Source: Guptibacillus hwajinpoensis (GTDB taxonomy: Bacteria; Bacillota; Bacilli; Bacillales; Guptibacillaceae). From it: a stretch of 64,000 nucleotides of DNA. Shown in pieces: positions 17,555-27,435 of this stretch. The first letter of the stretch is position 1; every line of letters begins with the position of its first letter. The DNA lies in assembly GCF_001039475.1 (NCBI RefSeq), contig NZ_LELK01000001.1, forward strand, positions 1,700,819 through 1,764,818. Reading direction: 5' to 3'. A program made the position numbers and the translations under genes. The notes under the pieces are model-generated. The model saw only the letters and a program-made list of their open reading frames with translations, was not told where the DNA came from and ran no database searches.

Positions 17555-18571
17555 CTAGCTTTCGACACCGCTCATACTTTCTACTGAATCACGAGAACTC
17601 TCTCCGAGATTCCCACCAGTATACTCATCAAGCAGAGCACGTACATCATCAGTGGATTCTGTACTCATCAACAGATTTCTCAACTCACCTGCACCTCTAA
17701 ATTCGCGCACATAGATCTTGAAGAAGCGGCGAAGCGGTTTGAATGAACGAGGCTCCAGTTCTGTCGAATACTTATCATGAAGATCAAGATGCAGTCGAAG
17801 GAGATCAAGCAGTTCTTCACTTGTATGCTCTTTCTTCTCTGTTTCGAAAGCGAATGGATTATGGAAAATTCCCCGTCCAATCATAACGCCATCGACGCCA
17901 TACTTTTCTACAAGTTCAAGTCCCTTCTGACGATCTGGAATATCCCCATTAATCGTCAGAAGCGTATTAGGGGCAATTTCATCACGAAGTTTCTTGATCT
18001 CAGGAATAAGCTCCCAGTGAGCATCAACTTCACTCATTTCCTTCTTCGTACGAAGGTGGATAGAAAGATTTACAATATCCTGTTCAAGAAGGTGCTTTAG
18101 CCAGTGGCGCCATTCGTCAACTTCTGTATAACCAAGGCGTGTTTTCACACTTACTGGCAATCCTCCAGCTTTGGCAGCCTGAATGATTTCTGCAGCAACA
18201 TCCGGACGACGGATTAACCCGCATCCTTTCCCTTTCGCTGCAACGTTATGCACAGGACAGCCCATGTTAATATCTACACCGCGATAGCCCATTTCGGCCA
18301 TTCCGATACTCATTTCCCTAAAGTATTCCGGCTTGTCTCCCCAAATATGAGCGACGATCGGCTGTTCATCTTCCGTGAACGTCAGACGCCCCTTTACACT
18401 TTCTTTTCCGTTTGGATGGCAGAAGCTTTCGGTGTTCGTAAACTCTGTAAAGAATACGTCTGGTCTCGCTGCCTCGCTTACAACATGACGAAATACGACA
18501 TCTGTCACGGCTTCCATTGGAGCCAAAACAAAGAATGGTCGTGGTAGCTCATGCCAAAAATTTTCTTTCAT
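17555..18571 (-). CDS. tRNA-dihydrouridine synthase (Dus family)
   Basis: 338 aa. FMN-dependent reduction of uridine in the tRNA D loop. TIM-barrel motifs are complete: [14 protein letters not shown] at the N-terminus, [22 protein letters not shown] with the catalytic Cys, [29 protein letters not shown] and [13 protein letters not shown] for the FMN phosphate. A C-terminal helical RNA-binding domain includes [13 protein letters not shown]. It carries an extra Ser/Gly-rich tail ([14 protein letters not shown]). Which uridine it modifies is not clear. Confidence 0.93.
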   Translation of the reverse strand: MKENFWHELPRPFFVLAPMEAVTDVVFRHVVSEAARPDVFFTEFTNTESFCHPNGKESVKGRLTFTEDEQPIVAHIWGDKPEYFREMSIGMAEMGYRGVDINMGCPVHNVAAKGKGCGLIRRPDVAAEIIQAAKAGGLPVSVKTRLGYTEVDEWRHWLKHLLEQDIVNLSIHLRTKKEMSEVDAHWELIPEIKKLRDEIAPNTLLTINGDIPDRQKGLELVEKYGVDGVMIGRGIFHNPFAFETEKKEHTSEELLDLLRLHLDLHDKYSTELEPRSFKPLRRFFKIYVREFRGAGELRNLLMSTESTDDVRALLDEYTGGNLGESSRDSVESMSGVES

Positions 18572-18783
18572 AATCTATCTGAACCCTTTCCTTAAGAGAC
18601 ACATGATCCCATATTTATAAATGATGATTGTTTTATCCATGTCAGTTACGTTATATCTCAACCATTATATACTTTAAAATGATTTAACGAAAAGTGCAAG
18701 GGAATGAGTTATGGGTTTGGAGTGATATACTGGCAATTTCCAAATCATTCGCTTTTCTTCTATTAGTATAGACCGAAAAAATA

Positions 18784-18810
18784 GAGTTGATCATTTGAAT
18801 GACCAACTCC
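18784..18810 (-). terminator. Terminator of the PTS permease gene
   Basis: GAGTTGGTCATT/AATGATCAACTC stem with one mismatch, followed by TATTTTTTCGG on the minus strand. Confidence 0.75.
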
Positions 18811-18835
18811 ACTTCATTTCCTTAGATTCCTACTT

Positions 18836-20764
18836 TCACTGCACCTGTTTCAATAGTTCATACGCTTCTTCATCCGACTTCACTTCTAACAACTGCTCTC
18901 GAAAATCATCGTCCATTAGTTTTCTTGAAAGCATCTGTAGAATTTTTAAGTGTGCATCTCCTTCGCTCTCTTTCGGAACGGCAATTATAAAGATCAGTCG
19001 TGCTTCTGTTCCATCGAGACTGTTCCAATCGATTCCTTCGCGCTTGATGCCAAACACTACGCGAGGTTCTGAAACAGCTGGTGATTTTCCATGAGGAATG
19101 GCAATGTTCATACCGATTCCTGTCGAGCTTTCATTTTCTCTTGCAAGAATTGCGTCCCTAAAGTCTTCTGTCGACTCAAGTACGTTTTCCATTTCAAGCA
19201 TACCGATCATTTCATCGATTACGTCGTCTCTTTTTGAACCTTTTATATTGATGTTAATCAAGTTTTCGTTCATGATATCTGTTAGTTTCGTAACCTCTGT
19301 TACTTTTGAAACAGGAGGTGTCTCCTCATGAGCTGTTGCAGCCTCTACTTGTACCCCTTCGCCGGCAAGCTCCATCTTAGTAACGTCTTTTTTCAGCGTA
19401 TTAACCAGTAATGCTGTGACGAATGCACCTGCAATGACAGCTACAAAGAACATGACCACGTTATCAACCGCACCTAGTACCGCTACAATCGGACCACCGT
19501 GAGCAACTCTGTCGCCAACATTCCCCATCATGGCGATCACTGAACCTGTGATCGAGCCTGCCATAATGCTTGGAATAACGCGGAGCGGATCTTGGGCAGC
19601 GAACGGAATCGCGCCTTCCGTAATTCCAAATAGCCCCATTGTAAACGATGCTTTACCTGTTTCGATTTCTGCTTCCTGATACTTTCGTTTCTTAAGAAAT
19701 GTTGCAAGGCCCATCCCAATAGGAGGGATACAGATCGCTGCTGCGATCGGACCCATAATTTCGTAGTTTCCTTCTCCGATCATAGCTGCTCCGAATAGGA
19801 AGGCAACCTTGTTAACAGGACCACCCATGTCGAATGAAATCATCGCGCCAAGGATAACTGCTAGAAGAATCGAGCTTGTTCCCTGCATGCCTGCAAGCCA
19901 GTCCGTTAGTGTTACAAATACTTGCGCTACCGGAGCACCAATGAGAAATACAAAAGCTAGCCCAACAATGAGTGATGCAAAAACCGGAATGATGATGATC
20001 GGCATGATCGGCTGGACAGATTTCGGAACCTTAACCTTCTTAATCGCCAGCGCAACGTAACCTGCGAGGAAACCAGCGATGATACCTCCGATGAATCCTG
20101 CTCCAGCTTCACTTCCATAAAAGCTCCCATTCGCCGCAATGTATCCCCCAATTATACCCGGTGCGAGACCAGGTCGATCGGCGATACTGTAGGCAATAAA
20201 TCCGGCAAGAATCGGAATCATGAACGTAAATGACGCGCCGCCAAGCTGTTCAATCGTTTTCCAGAAAGAACCTTCAGGGATCACAAGTCCATTCTCGGTT
20301 GGTTTCCCTCCAATTGTAAGTGCGATAGCAATCAACAGTCCCCCGACCACAATAAACGGGATCATATATGAAACACCGTTCATAAGATGACGGTAGATCG
20401 GATTTTCTTTCCCTTTCTTCTCGCTTTTTGCAGCTTCAGTTCCACTACTATGATATTCTGGCACGTCGCCGTTCTGATGTTTCTTGATCAACCCTTCAGG
20501 ATTTCGAATTCCTTCCTGAACACCAACGCTAAGTAATTTTTTGCCGTTGAACCGGTCCTTCACAACCGTCTTATCAGCTGCAATGATAATCCCATCAGCT
20601 TCTTGAATGTCCTTTTCCGTAAATTCATTTTCAACGCCAATCGACCCTTGCGTTTCTACTTTCATCTCGACACCCAGTTTTTCAGCAGCCTTTTGTAAAT
20701 TCTCCGCTGCCATGTACGTATGGGCAATCCCGTTCGGACAAGATGTAATCGCTAACAACTTCAT
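18836..20764 (-). CDS. PTS fructose/mannose-family EIIBCA permease (ManP-like)
   Basis: 642 aa. Phosphoenolpyruvate-dependent sugar uptake with phosphorylation. Domain order is B-C-A. EIIB is about residues 1-100, with phospho-Cys in LLAITSCPNGIAHTYMAAE. EIIC is about 115-455 (YRHLMNGVSYMIPFIVVGG, ISFDMGGPVNKVAFLFG, FGITEGAIPFA). EIIA is about 490-640 with phospho-His in NIAIPHGKS. The B-C-A order matches ManP rather than A-B-C FruA, and the adjacent PRD regulator has the same arrangement as manR-manP in Bacillus subtilis. No manA follows. ATG 20764 was preferred because the ATG at 20770 touches GGGGG. A cre site precedes it. Confidence 0.9.
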   Translation of the reverse strand: MKLLAITSCPNGIAHTYMAAENLQKAAEKLGVEMKVETQGSIGVENEFTEKDIQEADGIIIAADKTVVKDRFNGKKLLSVGVQEGIRNPEGLIKKHQNGDVPEYHSSGTEAAKSEKKGKENPIYRHLMNGVSYMIPFIVVGGLLIAIALTIGGKPTENGLVIPEGSFWKTIEQLGGASFTFMIPILAGFIAYSIADRPGLAPGIIGGYIAANGSFYGSEAGAGFIGGIIAGFLAGYVALAIKKVKVPKSVQPIMPIIIIPVFASLIVGLAFVFLIGAPVAQVFVTLTDWLAGMQGTSSILLAVILGAMISFDMGGPVNKVAFLFGAAMIGEGNYEIMGPIAAAICIPPIGMGLATFLKKRKYQEAEIETGKASFTMGLFGITEGAIPFAAQDPLRVIPSIMAGSITGSVIAMMGNVGDRVAHGGPIVAVLGAVDNVVMFFVAVIAGAFVTALLVNTLKKDVTKMELAGEGVQVEAATAHEETPPVSKVTEVTKLTDIMNENLININIKGSKRDDVIDEMIGMLEMENVLESTEDFRDAILARENESSTGIGMNIAIPHGKSPAVSEPRVVFGIKREGIDWNSLDGTEARLIFIIAVPKESEGDAHLKILQMLSRKLMDDDFREQLLEVKSDEEAYELLKQVQ

Positions 20765-20782
20765 GTTCATCCCCCTTTTTCA

Positions 20783-20796
20783 TGATATCGCTTACA
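20783..20796 (-). promoter_or_regulatory. CcpA cre site in front of the PTS permease
   Basis: Minus-strand TGTAAGCGATATCA matches the core TGNAARCGNWWWCA at every position. It lies 19 bases upstream of the start, overlapping the likely transcript, which fits repression by blocking elongation when glucose is present. Confidence 0.75.
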
Positions 20797-20839
20797 CATA
20801 TCCTATCTTATTAATGGAGGGAATAAAGAAAGAATGTTT

Positions 20840-20852
20840 ACCGGAACTTCCG
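20840..20852. promoter_or_regulatory. Inverted repeat CCGGAA-N-TTCCGG upstream of the PTS gene
   Basis: Perfect 6-bp arms around one base, in the gap between the PRD regulator gene and the PTS gene. A candidate binding site for the regulator encoded next door. Position-based inference. Confidence 0.4.
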
Positions 20853-20862
20853 GAAATTTGAA

Positions 20863-22785
20863 CTATTTCGAAGGATTGGTTCCTCTAAGGCTATCAATAA
20901 CGGCTTGAGGGTTCGTCTGACTCACAACCTCCTTTAATACTAGTGGGTTTTCACTAAGAGTTGAAATTTCTCGAAAAAGGGCTCTCGTTTCCTCACTTTT
21001 ATCATTTTTCACCGCTAGCAAAAAGACTAGGCTCACGTTTTCTCTCTCCCATTCGATGGGTTCTTTCATAACAGCAACCGCAATCGCAGAGTCCTGAATC
21101 AACGTGGGATCACCATGAGGGATCGAAATACCTGACCCAATGTTTGTAGAAGATGTTCGTTCTCTTTCAAGCGCACGTGCGGCATACTCCCTCTTCACAT
21201 AGCCACTGTGGTAGAGTGCGTTCGCCAGTTCTTCAATGACCTTAAATCGATGAACAGGTTCATGATAGACAAACACAAATTCAGGCTTTACATACGTTGT
21301 AATCATCGAGCCACGCTTTGTACGATCGATACTCTCAATGAATGCCTCGAGCCTACTTTCTTCCTCGATATTTAGTAAGGGAGAGATAACGATTGACGGA
21401 ATTGACTGCAATGTATCAAGGGTAACGGTTGAGATGACCAAATCTAACTCCTCTTTCTTCAAGAAAGAAGACAAATCTCCCCTAGAAATACAATCAAGAA
21501 TGGTAAGCGAAGCGAACTTGCGCTCAAGCTTCGACCGAAGGAGTTGCGACATTCCGACTCCTAAATGACATACAATAACCGCTCTTTTTCTTTTTCCTCT
21601 ATTAGAATGAAGGCGTTCAACTGCAGCCTCAAAATGCAGCGTTAAATAGGCCACCTCATCTTCTGGAATGTTGATGGCATGTTTCTCACTAAACTCTGAA
21701 GCAATACCAATAAGAAGATCGAATAAATAAGGATACATATGCTTAATATCCTGCAGCATCGGATTTGTAAACGAAAGTCCATATGTAATCCGGTTTAACG
21801 CAGCATACAGATGAACTCGAAGCCCTTCCATTAAAGCGTCGTCTTCATGAAATGACAGAGATGTCAGCTCTGTCATCCTCTCAACAAGTTCTTTTGCGAT
21901 CGGATCGATTTCTAACTCGGCTTCCCTTAAGTCACGACGTTTTCCGCCAATAAAATGAAGCGCTAGATAAGCAATTTCTTCCTGAGGAAAATGAGCGACA
22001 AATACGATTTCAAGCTTCTTTAACATCTCCTTCGCCCAAGTATATTCGGCCGTTGACGTAACTCTGTCGAAATCTTTGTCACGAAGCGTGATGATCTGTC
22101 TTTGCTTTACTCGCTTGACCGTAAAAAGGGTATGCAGAAGGAGATTTTCATATGCTTCGTCTGTATAAGAAATCCCATGCTTATCCTGTAAAGTTCTTAA
22201 TTCGTTCTCAACCAGGCTAATTTCATAAGAAGAAAATTGCTTTTTAAGAAATGAGTGAACAAGGGGTTCATCATTTACAACCTCACTTAAATTAGAAATA
22301 GCCTTCCTTCTCGCCATCTCATCCCCTTCAATACGAAGACCAATTTTTTGTTTCAAATGAACATCTAACTCATACGCCTTTAGCCAAATCCGAATGTCCT
22401 CCAGTTCTTTTCGAATAATAGGCCGATTCACATAATAACGCTCTGAAAGAGTTTGAATCGAAATAGGAGCTTTTGTTATCAACAACTCGTATGCGATTTC
22501 AACTTTTCGCTGACGTTCAATCACATCTTCTTTCTTTGTATCTATAAATGAATAGGTTTGGAAGAGTCGATTTCGTTCATATTCCTCAACCTCAATATAG
22601 ACACCAAGTCCTGGTTTCTTGATTAGCTCACCATTCGTTTCACTTTCTATATATTCTTTTATTGTCCCAAGATCGTTTCGAACGGTCTTCTCTGAACAAG
22701 AAAGACGAGAAGCGAGTTTACTAACAAGCTGCGTCTCTTTACTTTCTAGTAACATCAGCAATAGTTTTTGCTGCCGTCGATTCAT
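20863..22785 (-). CDS. PRD-containing PTS-controlled transcriptional activator (ManR/MtlR type)
   Basis: 640 aa with the full module order. N-terminal helix-turn-helix domains (LVSKLASRLSCSEKTVRNDL and later ISIQTLSERYYVNRPIIRKEL) are followed by PRD1 (HFPQEEIAYLALHFIGG) and PRD2 (INIPEDEVAYLTLHFEAA), each with conserved His. Next comes an EIIB-like domain with Cys in VIVCHLGVGMSQLL, and an EIIA domain with His in SGISIPHGDPTL. Such proteins are switched by phosphorylation from the PTS and activate the neighbouring permease gene. ATG 22785 follows AGTAGGTG; GTG 22794 is the alternative. Confidence 0.92.
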   Translation of the reverse strand: MNRRQQKLLLMLLESKETQLVSKLASRLSCSEKTVRNDLGTIKEYIESETNGELIKKPGLGVYIEVEEYERNRLFQTYSFIDTKKEDVIERQRKVEIAYELLITKAPISIQTLSERYYVNRPIIRKELEDIRIWLKAYELDVHLKQKIGLRIEGDEMARRKAISNLSEVVNDEPLVHSFLKKQFSSYEISLVENELRTLQDKHGISYTDEAYENLLLHTLFTVKRVKQRQIITLRDKDFDRVTSTAEYTWAKEMLKKLEIVFVAHFPQEEIAYLALHFIGGKRRDLREAELEIDPIAKELVERMTELTSLSFHEDDALMEGLRVHLYAALNRITYGLSFTNPMLQDIKHMYPYLFDLLIGIASEFSEKHAINIPEDEVAYLTLHFEAAVERLHSNRGKRKRAVIVCHLGVGMSQLLRSKLERKFASLTILDCISRGDLSSFLKKEELDLVISTVTLDTLQSIPSIVISPLLNIEEESRLEAFIESIDRTKRGSMITTYVKPEFVFVYHEPVHRFKVIEELANALYHSGYVKREYAARALERERTSSTNIGSGISIPHGDPTLIQDSAIAVAVMKEPIEWERENVSLVFLLAVKNDKSEETRALFREISTLSENPLVLKEVVSQTNPQAVIDSLRGTNPSK

Positions 22786-22891
22786 GCTTTTCACCTACTT
22801 CATTAAGTACCAAATTACAGGTAGTATATCAAAAGTAGTGGTTTAATAGGAAAAAAGTCTGGACTATTAGGAAACCAATATGAAAATGGCC

Positions 22892-22905
22892 ATTCGTAAA
22901 CGAAT
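22892..22905. promoter_or_regulatory. Palindrome ATTCGT-AA-ACGAAT between divergent regulators
   Basis: Perfect 6-bp arms around AA, in the 232-bp gap between the PRD regulator (minus) and the AraC-type regulator (plus). Could be an operator for either; no promoter was assigned. Confidence 0.3.
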
Positions 22906-23017
22906 ACTAAAAAGACTTTTTGCAGGACTTAGCTTTAAATTATGGAAATCATTTAATATGACAGATACTCTCATCAAGGATTCTAAGTTTATATTTTAGA
23001 AGGGAGTATGGTGTATT

Positions 23018-23809
23018 ATGACGAAAGCTTATCCGGAAATCGAACAGGTCCTTAAATATATAAAAGCGCATTTATGCGATTCAGTGACTCTTTCTGACTT
23101 AGCTAATCAGGCTGGCTATAGCCGCTATCATTTCAATCGTATTTTCAAGGAAACTATTGGTCTTCCTCCTTTATATTACATATCAGCGCTACGCCTTCAA
23201 ATGGCCAAAGATTTACTATTAAATACGAATTTGCGCGTGCGGGATATCGGTATGGAAATCGGACAACAAAGTTTAGGAACTTTTACTACGAGGTTTACAG
23301 AGAAGGTGGGAATGACTCCTGCACAATTCCGAAATACGGTTACCAAGGCCAGCCAACACCTTCGTTCATTGCAACATCTTCGCGATTGGACCGATTTAGG
23401 AAATTTTTCGAATAGCATCCCTAACATAAATGGGACTATTAATGCGACCGAGCAATTTGAGGGTGTGATTTTGATTGGTCTGTTTCCCAAGCCCATCCCT
23501 GAAGGATACCCGCTCAATGGAACTCTTGTATCTTCATTGGGAAAATTCTCGATTAAAGGCGTCGAGCCAGGCGTTTATTATTTATTTGCAACCTCCGTCT
23601 CATGGGAAATGGCTGCTCAAGATTTTATGCTTCCACATAAGACTTTACGATCACGTTCGAAAAAGCCAATCATTGTTGAACCTGAATCTGAGGTTCCCCA
23701 TCAAAAAGTAACTCTCCGTCCCCCACATATAGAAGATTCACCGATTCTTATTTCCCTACCACTGTTGATGAACAATTTCTTAAATCGAATCAAACATCAT
23801 AGCAATTGA
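23018..23809 (+). CDS. AraC-family transcriptional regulator
   Basis: 263 aa. The DNA-binding domain is N-terminal (about residues 8-105): VTLSDLANQAGYSRYHFNRIFKE is the first helix-turn-helix and VRDIGMEIG...FTTRFTEKVGMTPAQFR the second. The C-terminal part (about 130-260) is a small beta-rich effector-like domain with no motif I recognise. Domain order is reversed relative to AraC itself but common in Bacilli. ATG follows AAGGGAG. It precedes two VOC genes on the same strand, which may be targets. Confidence 0.88.
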   Translation: MTKAYPEIEQVLKYIKAHLCDSVTLSDLANQAGYSRYHFNRIFKETIGLPPLYYISALRLQMAKDLLLNTNLRVRDIGMEIGQQSLGTFTTRFTEKVGMTPAQFRNTVTKASQHLRSLQHLRDWTDLGNFSNSIPNINGTINATEQFEGVILIGLFPKPIPEGYPLNGTLVSSLGKFSIKGVEPGVYYLFATSVSWEMAAQDFMLPHKTLRSRSKKPIIVEPESEVPHQKVTLRPPHIEDSPILISLPLLMNNFLNRIKHHSN

Positions 23810-23968
23810 GAAGAAATCATTAAATATCTCCCATGTTAGTATAAAAGCGACATGAATTACCTTGTACAAAAGGAGGGGCAATTAGGATAGAGATTTCAGC
23901 AAAGGCTGACTGTGTGAAATGTAGATGAACTAAGGCAGTTTATGAATTATTTGGAAAGGAGATCGATT

Positions 23969-24469
23969 ATGGGTAACATTCAAAAGATCACTCCAAATTT
24001 TTGGTTCGATAGCGAAGCGGAAGAAGCGGTAGAGTTCTATACCTCTATATTTAAGGATTCCAAAGTCGAAAAAGTCACTCACTACCTGAAAACAGGCCAA
24101 GAAATACATGGTAAGGAAGAGGGCGCAGTGATGACTGTAGAGTTCAAATTGGAAGGACAAAAGTTTGTGGCATTAAACGGCGGCCCCCAATTTAAGTTTA
24201 ATGAGGCGGTTTCTTTCATCGTGCACTGCGCTAATCAGGAAGAAGTGGATTATTTCTGGGGAAAGCTGTCTGAAGGCGGAGACGAATCGAAACAACAATG
24301 TGGGTGGTTAAAAGATAAATTCGGAGTATCCTGGCAAATCGTCCCTGATTGTCTTTCAGAGTTACTTAGCCACCCAGATCCTGCAATATCCGAAAAAGTG
24401 TTGAAGGAAATGCTACAAATGAAAAAAATCGATACTACTATTTTGAAAAAAATTCAGGAAAATCATTAA
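23969..24469 (+). CDS. VOC family protein, PhnB / 3-demethylubiquinone methyltransferase-like
   Basis: 166 aa. PhnB-like glyoxalase fold: ITPNFWFDSEAEEAVEFYTSIF at the N-terminus, VMTVEFKLEGQKFVALNGGP in the middle and the family-typical CGWLKDKFGVSWQIVPDCL near residue 115. Substrate unknown; the methyltransferase name for this group is historical. ATG 23969 is 7 bases after AAAGGAG, better than an upstream in-frame ATG at 23942. Confidence 0.9.
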   Translation: MGNIQKITPNFWFDSEAEEAVEFYTSIFKDSKVEKVTHYLKTGQEIHGKEEGAVMTVEFKLEGQKFVALNGGPQFKFNEAVSFIVHCANQEEVDYFWGKLSEGGDESKQQCGWLKDKFGVSWQIVPDCLSELLSHPDPAISEKVLKEMLQMKKIDTTILKKIQENH

Positions 24470-24530
24470 TAAATCAGTTCATTGATAAGGTAGGAGCATT
24501 TTAGAAATGCAGTTTTAAGGAGGAGTTAAA

Positions 24531-24950
24531 TTGGCATTCACGTCTAAAAATATCTTTATCAATTTACCGGTAGTAGACTTGGAGAAATCCACCAACTTTT
24601 TCAAGGAACTAGGATTTGAAATTAACCCCCAGTTCTCCGATGAGACAACATCTTGTATGATTATCAGTGATCATATTTATGCTATGATAATGATTGAAGA
24701 AAGCTTTAAAGGGTTTAGTAAGAAGGAAATTGTCAATACGACTACTTCTGCAGAAGCTATTTTCTGCTTATCAGCTGAAAGTCGTGATCAAGTGGATAAG
24801 CTAGTGAAGAAAGCTTTAACTAATGGTGGTAAACCTTATAATGACCCTCTAGATCATGGATTTATGTATATATGGGGATTTCAGGATGTTGATGGCCATT
24901 TATGGGAAGTTGTTTATATGTATGAAGATGATGAAATGAATCAACAATAA
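24531..24950 (+). CDS. VOC family (glyoxalase/bleomycin-resistance-like) protein
   Basis: 139 aa. Typical paired beta-alpha-beta-beta-beta layout: NLPVVDLEKSTNFFKELGFE at the start and PLDHGFMYIWGFQDVDGHLWEVVYM near the end (metal-ligand Glu in WEVVYM). TTG start behind AAGGAGGAG. It follows the PhnB-like gene by about 60 bases and ends at a strong terminator, so the two are probably co-transcribed. Confidence 0.9.
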   Translation: MAFTSKNIFINLPVVDLEKSTNFFKELGFEINPQFSDETTSCMIISDHIYAMIMIEESFKGFSKKEIVNTTTSAEAIFCLSAESRDQVDKLVKKALTNGGKPYNDPLDHGFMYIWGFQDVDGHLWEVVYMYEDDEMNQQ

Positions 24951-24984
24951 AAGGTTTGTTATAGCTTATTAATGATATTCACGG

Positions 24985-25018
24985 TAAAAAAGGGAACCCC
25001 CGTAGGTTCCCTTTTTTA
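24985..25018. terminator. Strong bidirectional terminator
   Basis: AAAAAAGGGAACC/GGTTCCCTTTTTT with a CCCGTA loop, serving the VOC gene on plus and possibly the ABC permease on minus. Confidence 0.9.
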
Positions 25019-25114
25019 TTACTAATCGTTACTAGATTAGTATGAGATAGATGCCTTACATTCATAGATTTCACCAATCTAAATATGCTGCATTCAAATT
25101 TACTCCAACCGATC

Positions 25115-26359
25115 TTATGCTTTAATCCATTTCCAAATTTCTTTAGGAGTTGCATTCTTGCCATAAAGAAGTATGCCGACTTCAAATATCTTGCCAGACA
25201 GTTTGATCATGCCCCACACACTCAACGTAAGGACAACAAAAGCTAAGCCAAACTCCATCCAAGGCCACTCCTCAAGCATAGCCATCCTTAGAATTAATAC
25301 AGCAGGAGATGCGAATGGTATAAAAGAGCCGATTGTAGCTGCCAATCCGTTAGGACTTATTAAGATTGGTTGAATAAATACCAATGGTAGAAACGGAAGC
25401 ATCATCAGTAAGCCTTGAAAATTACTTGATGAGTTGATATCTTCGACTGTTGAACCAAAGCCAACGAACAGCGCAGCAAACAGAAGGTATCCTAATATTG
25501 CGATTAGCATCATAATAAGAAGCTCCGGTACAAGTAAGTTGTCTACAATGGCAACATCCTCTATTCTCCAGGCCGCTAATGGAATTCCAAATCCTAACCA
25601 GATGAACACCTGACTTAATCCAACACCGAAATAGCCGATGATTTTTCCTTGCATTAAATCACTCGGTGTAAGAGAGGACAATACAATTTCAGAAACCTTC
25701 TCTTTCTTTTCCTGTGATGCACTTTGAAAAATCATCATTCCTGTAAGAACGATGGCAAAAAGAACAATCAAGGAAACTATACCTGGAACCATATGTCCTG
25801 ACTCACCTAAACCTGACTTCTCTACGACTCTATTTTCAGAAGAAGTTTCCGTTGCATCTAATGTTTCGAACGAAACACCAGCTGCTACTTGTTGAATTTG
25901 AGAGTCTGTAAGACCTAACTGCTCGAATTGATAAGCTTGGATTGGTTGACTCAATAACTGCAGCTGGTTAAAGAACGAATCTGTTACTTCCTCGCTCGTG
26001 TACACTTCAACTACGCCACTTTCAATGGAATCTTCCGTTATCGATAGAAAGGCTTGATTCTCATTTTCCTCTATTGAAGATAGTATGGATTTCTGATCTT
26101 CTTGTGTAAATTCAAGATCCCAAGCCAATGAATCCTGGCTATTGACTAAAGTTTCAACTGTAGGAGCTACACCTACTTCGTCTTGAATGTATACTTTCAT
26201 CGTTTCTTCATTACCTGAATCATCCGAACCAGAGAACAAAACTGGGAGAAAGGTAAACATCAGGATAATCACAGGGGTCAAGAAGGTGGAAATGATGAAC
26301 GATTTATTCTTAACGTTTCGTTTATATTCCCATTTCGCGACTTTCCATGTATTACGCAT
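25115..26359 (-). CDS. ABC-2 type exporter permease (NatB/YhaP-like)
   Basis: 414 aa. Membrane partner of the ATPase just upstream. One N-terminal membrane segment (KSFIISTFLTPVIILMFTFLP) is followed by a large extracytoplasmic domain (about 50-180) and a C-terminal block of five or so segments, with the family motif SASQEKKEKVSEIVLSSLTP between two of them. This layout matches NatB and YhaP of Bacillus, linked to sodium or drug export. ATG 26359 overlaps the ATPase stop by a few bases; GTG 26368 is possible. Confidence 0.88.
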   Translation of the reverse strand: MRNTWKVAKWEYKRNVKNKSFIISTFLTPVIILMFTFLPVLFSGSDDSGNEETMKVYIQDEVGVAPTVETLVNSQDSLAWDLEFTQEDQKSILSSIEENENQAFLSITEDSIESGVVEVYTSEEVTDSFFNQLQLLSQPIQAYQFEQLGLTDSQIQQVAAGVSFETLDATETSSENRVVEKSGLGESGHMVPGIVSLIVLFAIVLTGMMIFQSASQEKKEKVSEIVLSSLTPSDLMQGKIIGYFGVGLSQVFIWLGFGIPLAAWRIEDVAIVDNLLVPELLIMMLIAILGYLLFAALFVGFGSTVEDINSSSNFQGLLMMLPFLPLVFIQPILISPNGLAATIGSFIPFASPAVLILRMAMLEEWPWMEFGLAFVVLTLSVWGMIKLSGKIFEVGILLYGKNATPKEIWKWIKA

Positions 26360-27287
26360 GCACTTCACCCACAGTCTGCATTAGATTTTGTTCTGTAGCG
26401 ATTCCAACAAATATCTCGTGCAAAGAAATTCGATCAATTGTCATTTCTTGAATTATGACTTCCTTAGGCATGTGGGAAAGCCAAGTAGGAATATGAATAC
26501 CTCTCTCCAAATACAGCACCGTTTTCTTTCCATCTTGCTTCACATTCTGTACTGATGGAACGTTGGTAAAGATTGATGCTGCATTGTCTCCTATGATGAC
26601 ACACTTATAATTTGAATACTGCTCTTTAACCTCTTCCATACTTCCTTGAATAACTGTTTTTCCATTATGTATAAGAAGCAAATCATCTGCTAGCTCTTCG
26701 ATGAGATTCATTTGATGAGAGGAAAGTAAGATAGCCGTTCCATTCTTAGCAAGTTCCCTGATCTCCTGTTTAAATACATCCTGACTTACAGGATCAAGTC
26801 CTGAGAACGGTTCATCCAGAATCAATAGCTCAGGTTCATGAATGATCGAAGCAATGAACTGTGTCTTTTGCGCCATCCCTTTTGATAATTCCTCAACCTT
26901 TACTTTGTCCTTCCCCTCTAAGCCAAATTTCTTCAAATACTCTAGTGCGCGGCTTCTGGCCTTCTTTGTGGGATAATCCTTCAAATCTGCAAAATATAGA
27001 ATGATGTCCATTATTTTAACGTTTTTGTACAATCCTCTTTCCTCTGGTAAATAGCCTACTACCTGATGAGGAACTCCTTGTTTAGGATAGTTTTGATACT
27101 GAACCATTCCTTTATCCGGTCGCATAATTCCCATAACACTTCGAATAGTCGTCGATTTTCCAGCACCATTTGGCCCAAGAATAGCTGTAATCTTCCCTCT
27201 CTTAACTCCAAAAGATACATCCTTCACAACTTGTTTATCCTTAAAGGATTTACCAAGATTTTCGACAGATAGCAGTGGTTGTTCCAT
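26352..27287 (-). CDS. ABC exporter ATP-binding protein (NatA/YhaQ-like)
   Basis: 311 aa. Walker A GPNGAGKSTT, signature LSKGMAQK (a variant of LSGGQ common in this group), Walker B LLILDEPFSGLDP and switch His in SSHQ. A C-terminal extension of about 90 residues follows the core. ATG behind GGAGGA. Coupled to the permease gene by overlap. Together they resemble the YhaQ-YhaP pair of Bacillus subtilis. Confidence 0.92.
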   Translation of the reverse strand: MEQPLLSVENLGKSFKDKQVVKDVSFGVKRGKITAILGPNGAGKSTTIRSVMGIMRPDKGMVQYQNYPKQGVPHQVVGYLPEERGLYKNVKIMDIILYFADLKDYPTKKARSRALEYLKKFGLEGKDKVKVEELSKGMAQKTQFIASIIHEPELLILDEPFSGLDPVSQDVFKQEIRELAKNGTAILLSSHQMNLIEELADDLLLIHNGKTVIQGSMEEVKEQYSNYKCVIIGDNAASIFTNVPSVQNVKQDGKKTVLYLERGIHIPTWLSHMPKEVIIQEMTIDRISLHEIFVGIATEQNLMQTVGEVHA

Positions 27288-27435
27288 AATGTCCTCCCCC
27301 GTTATTGATCTTCTTCATCTTTATCTACGAGCGCAAGAAGGGAATGGTTTCAACAAATTCCTTTTATTTCAATTCCGAACACATCCTTCTACACATGTAA
27401 AAGAGCTTATCCTTATACAGATAAGCTCCGGTAAA

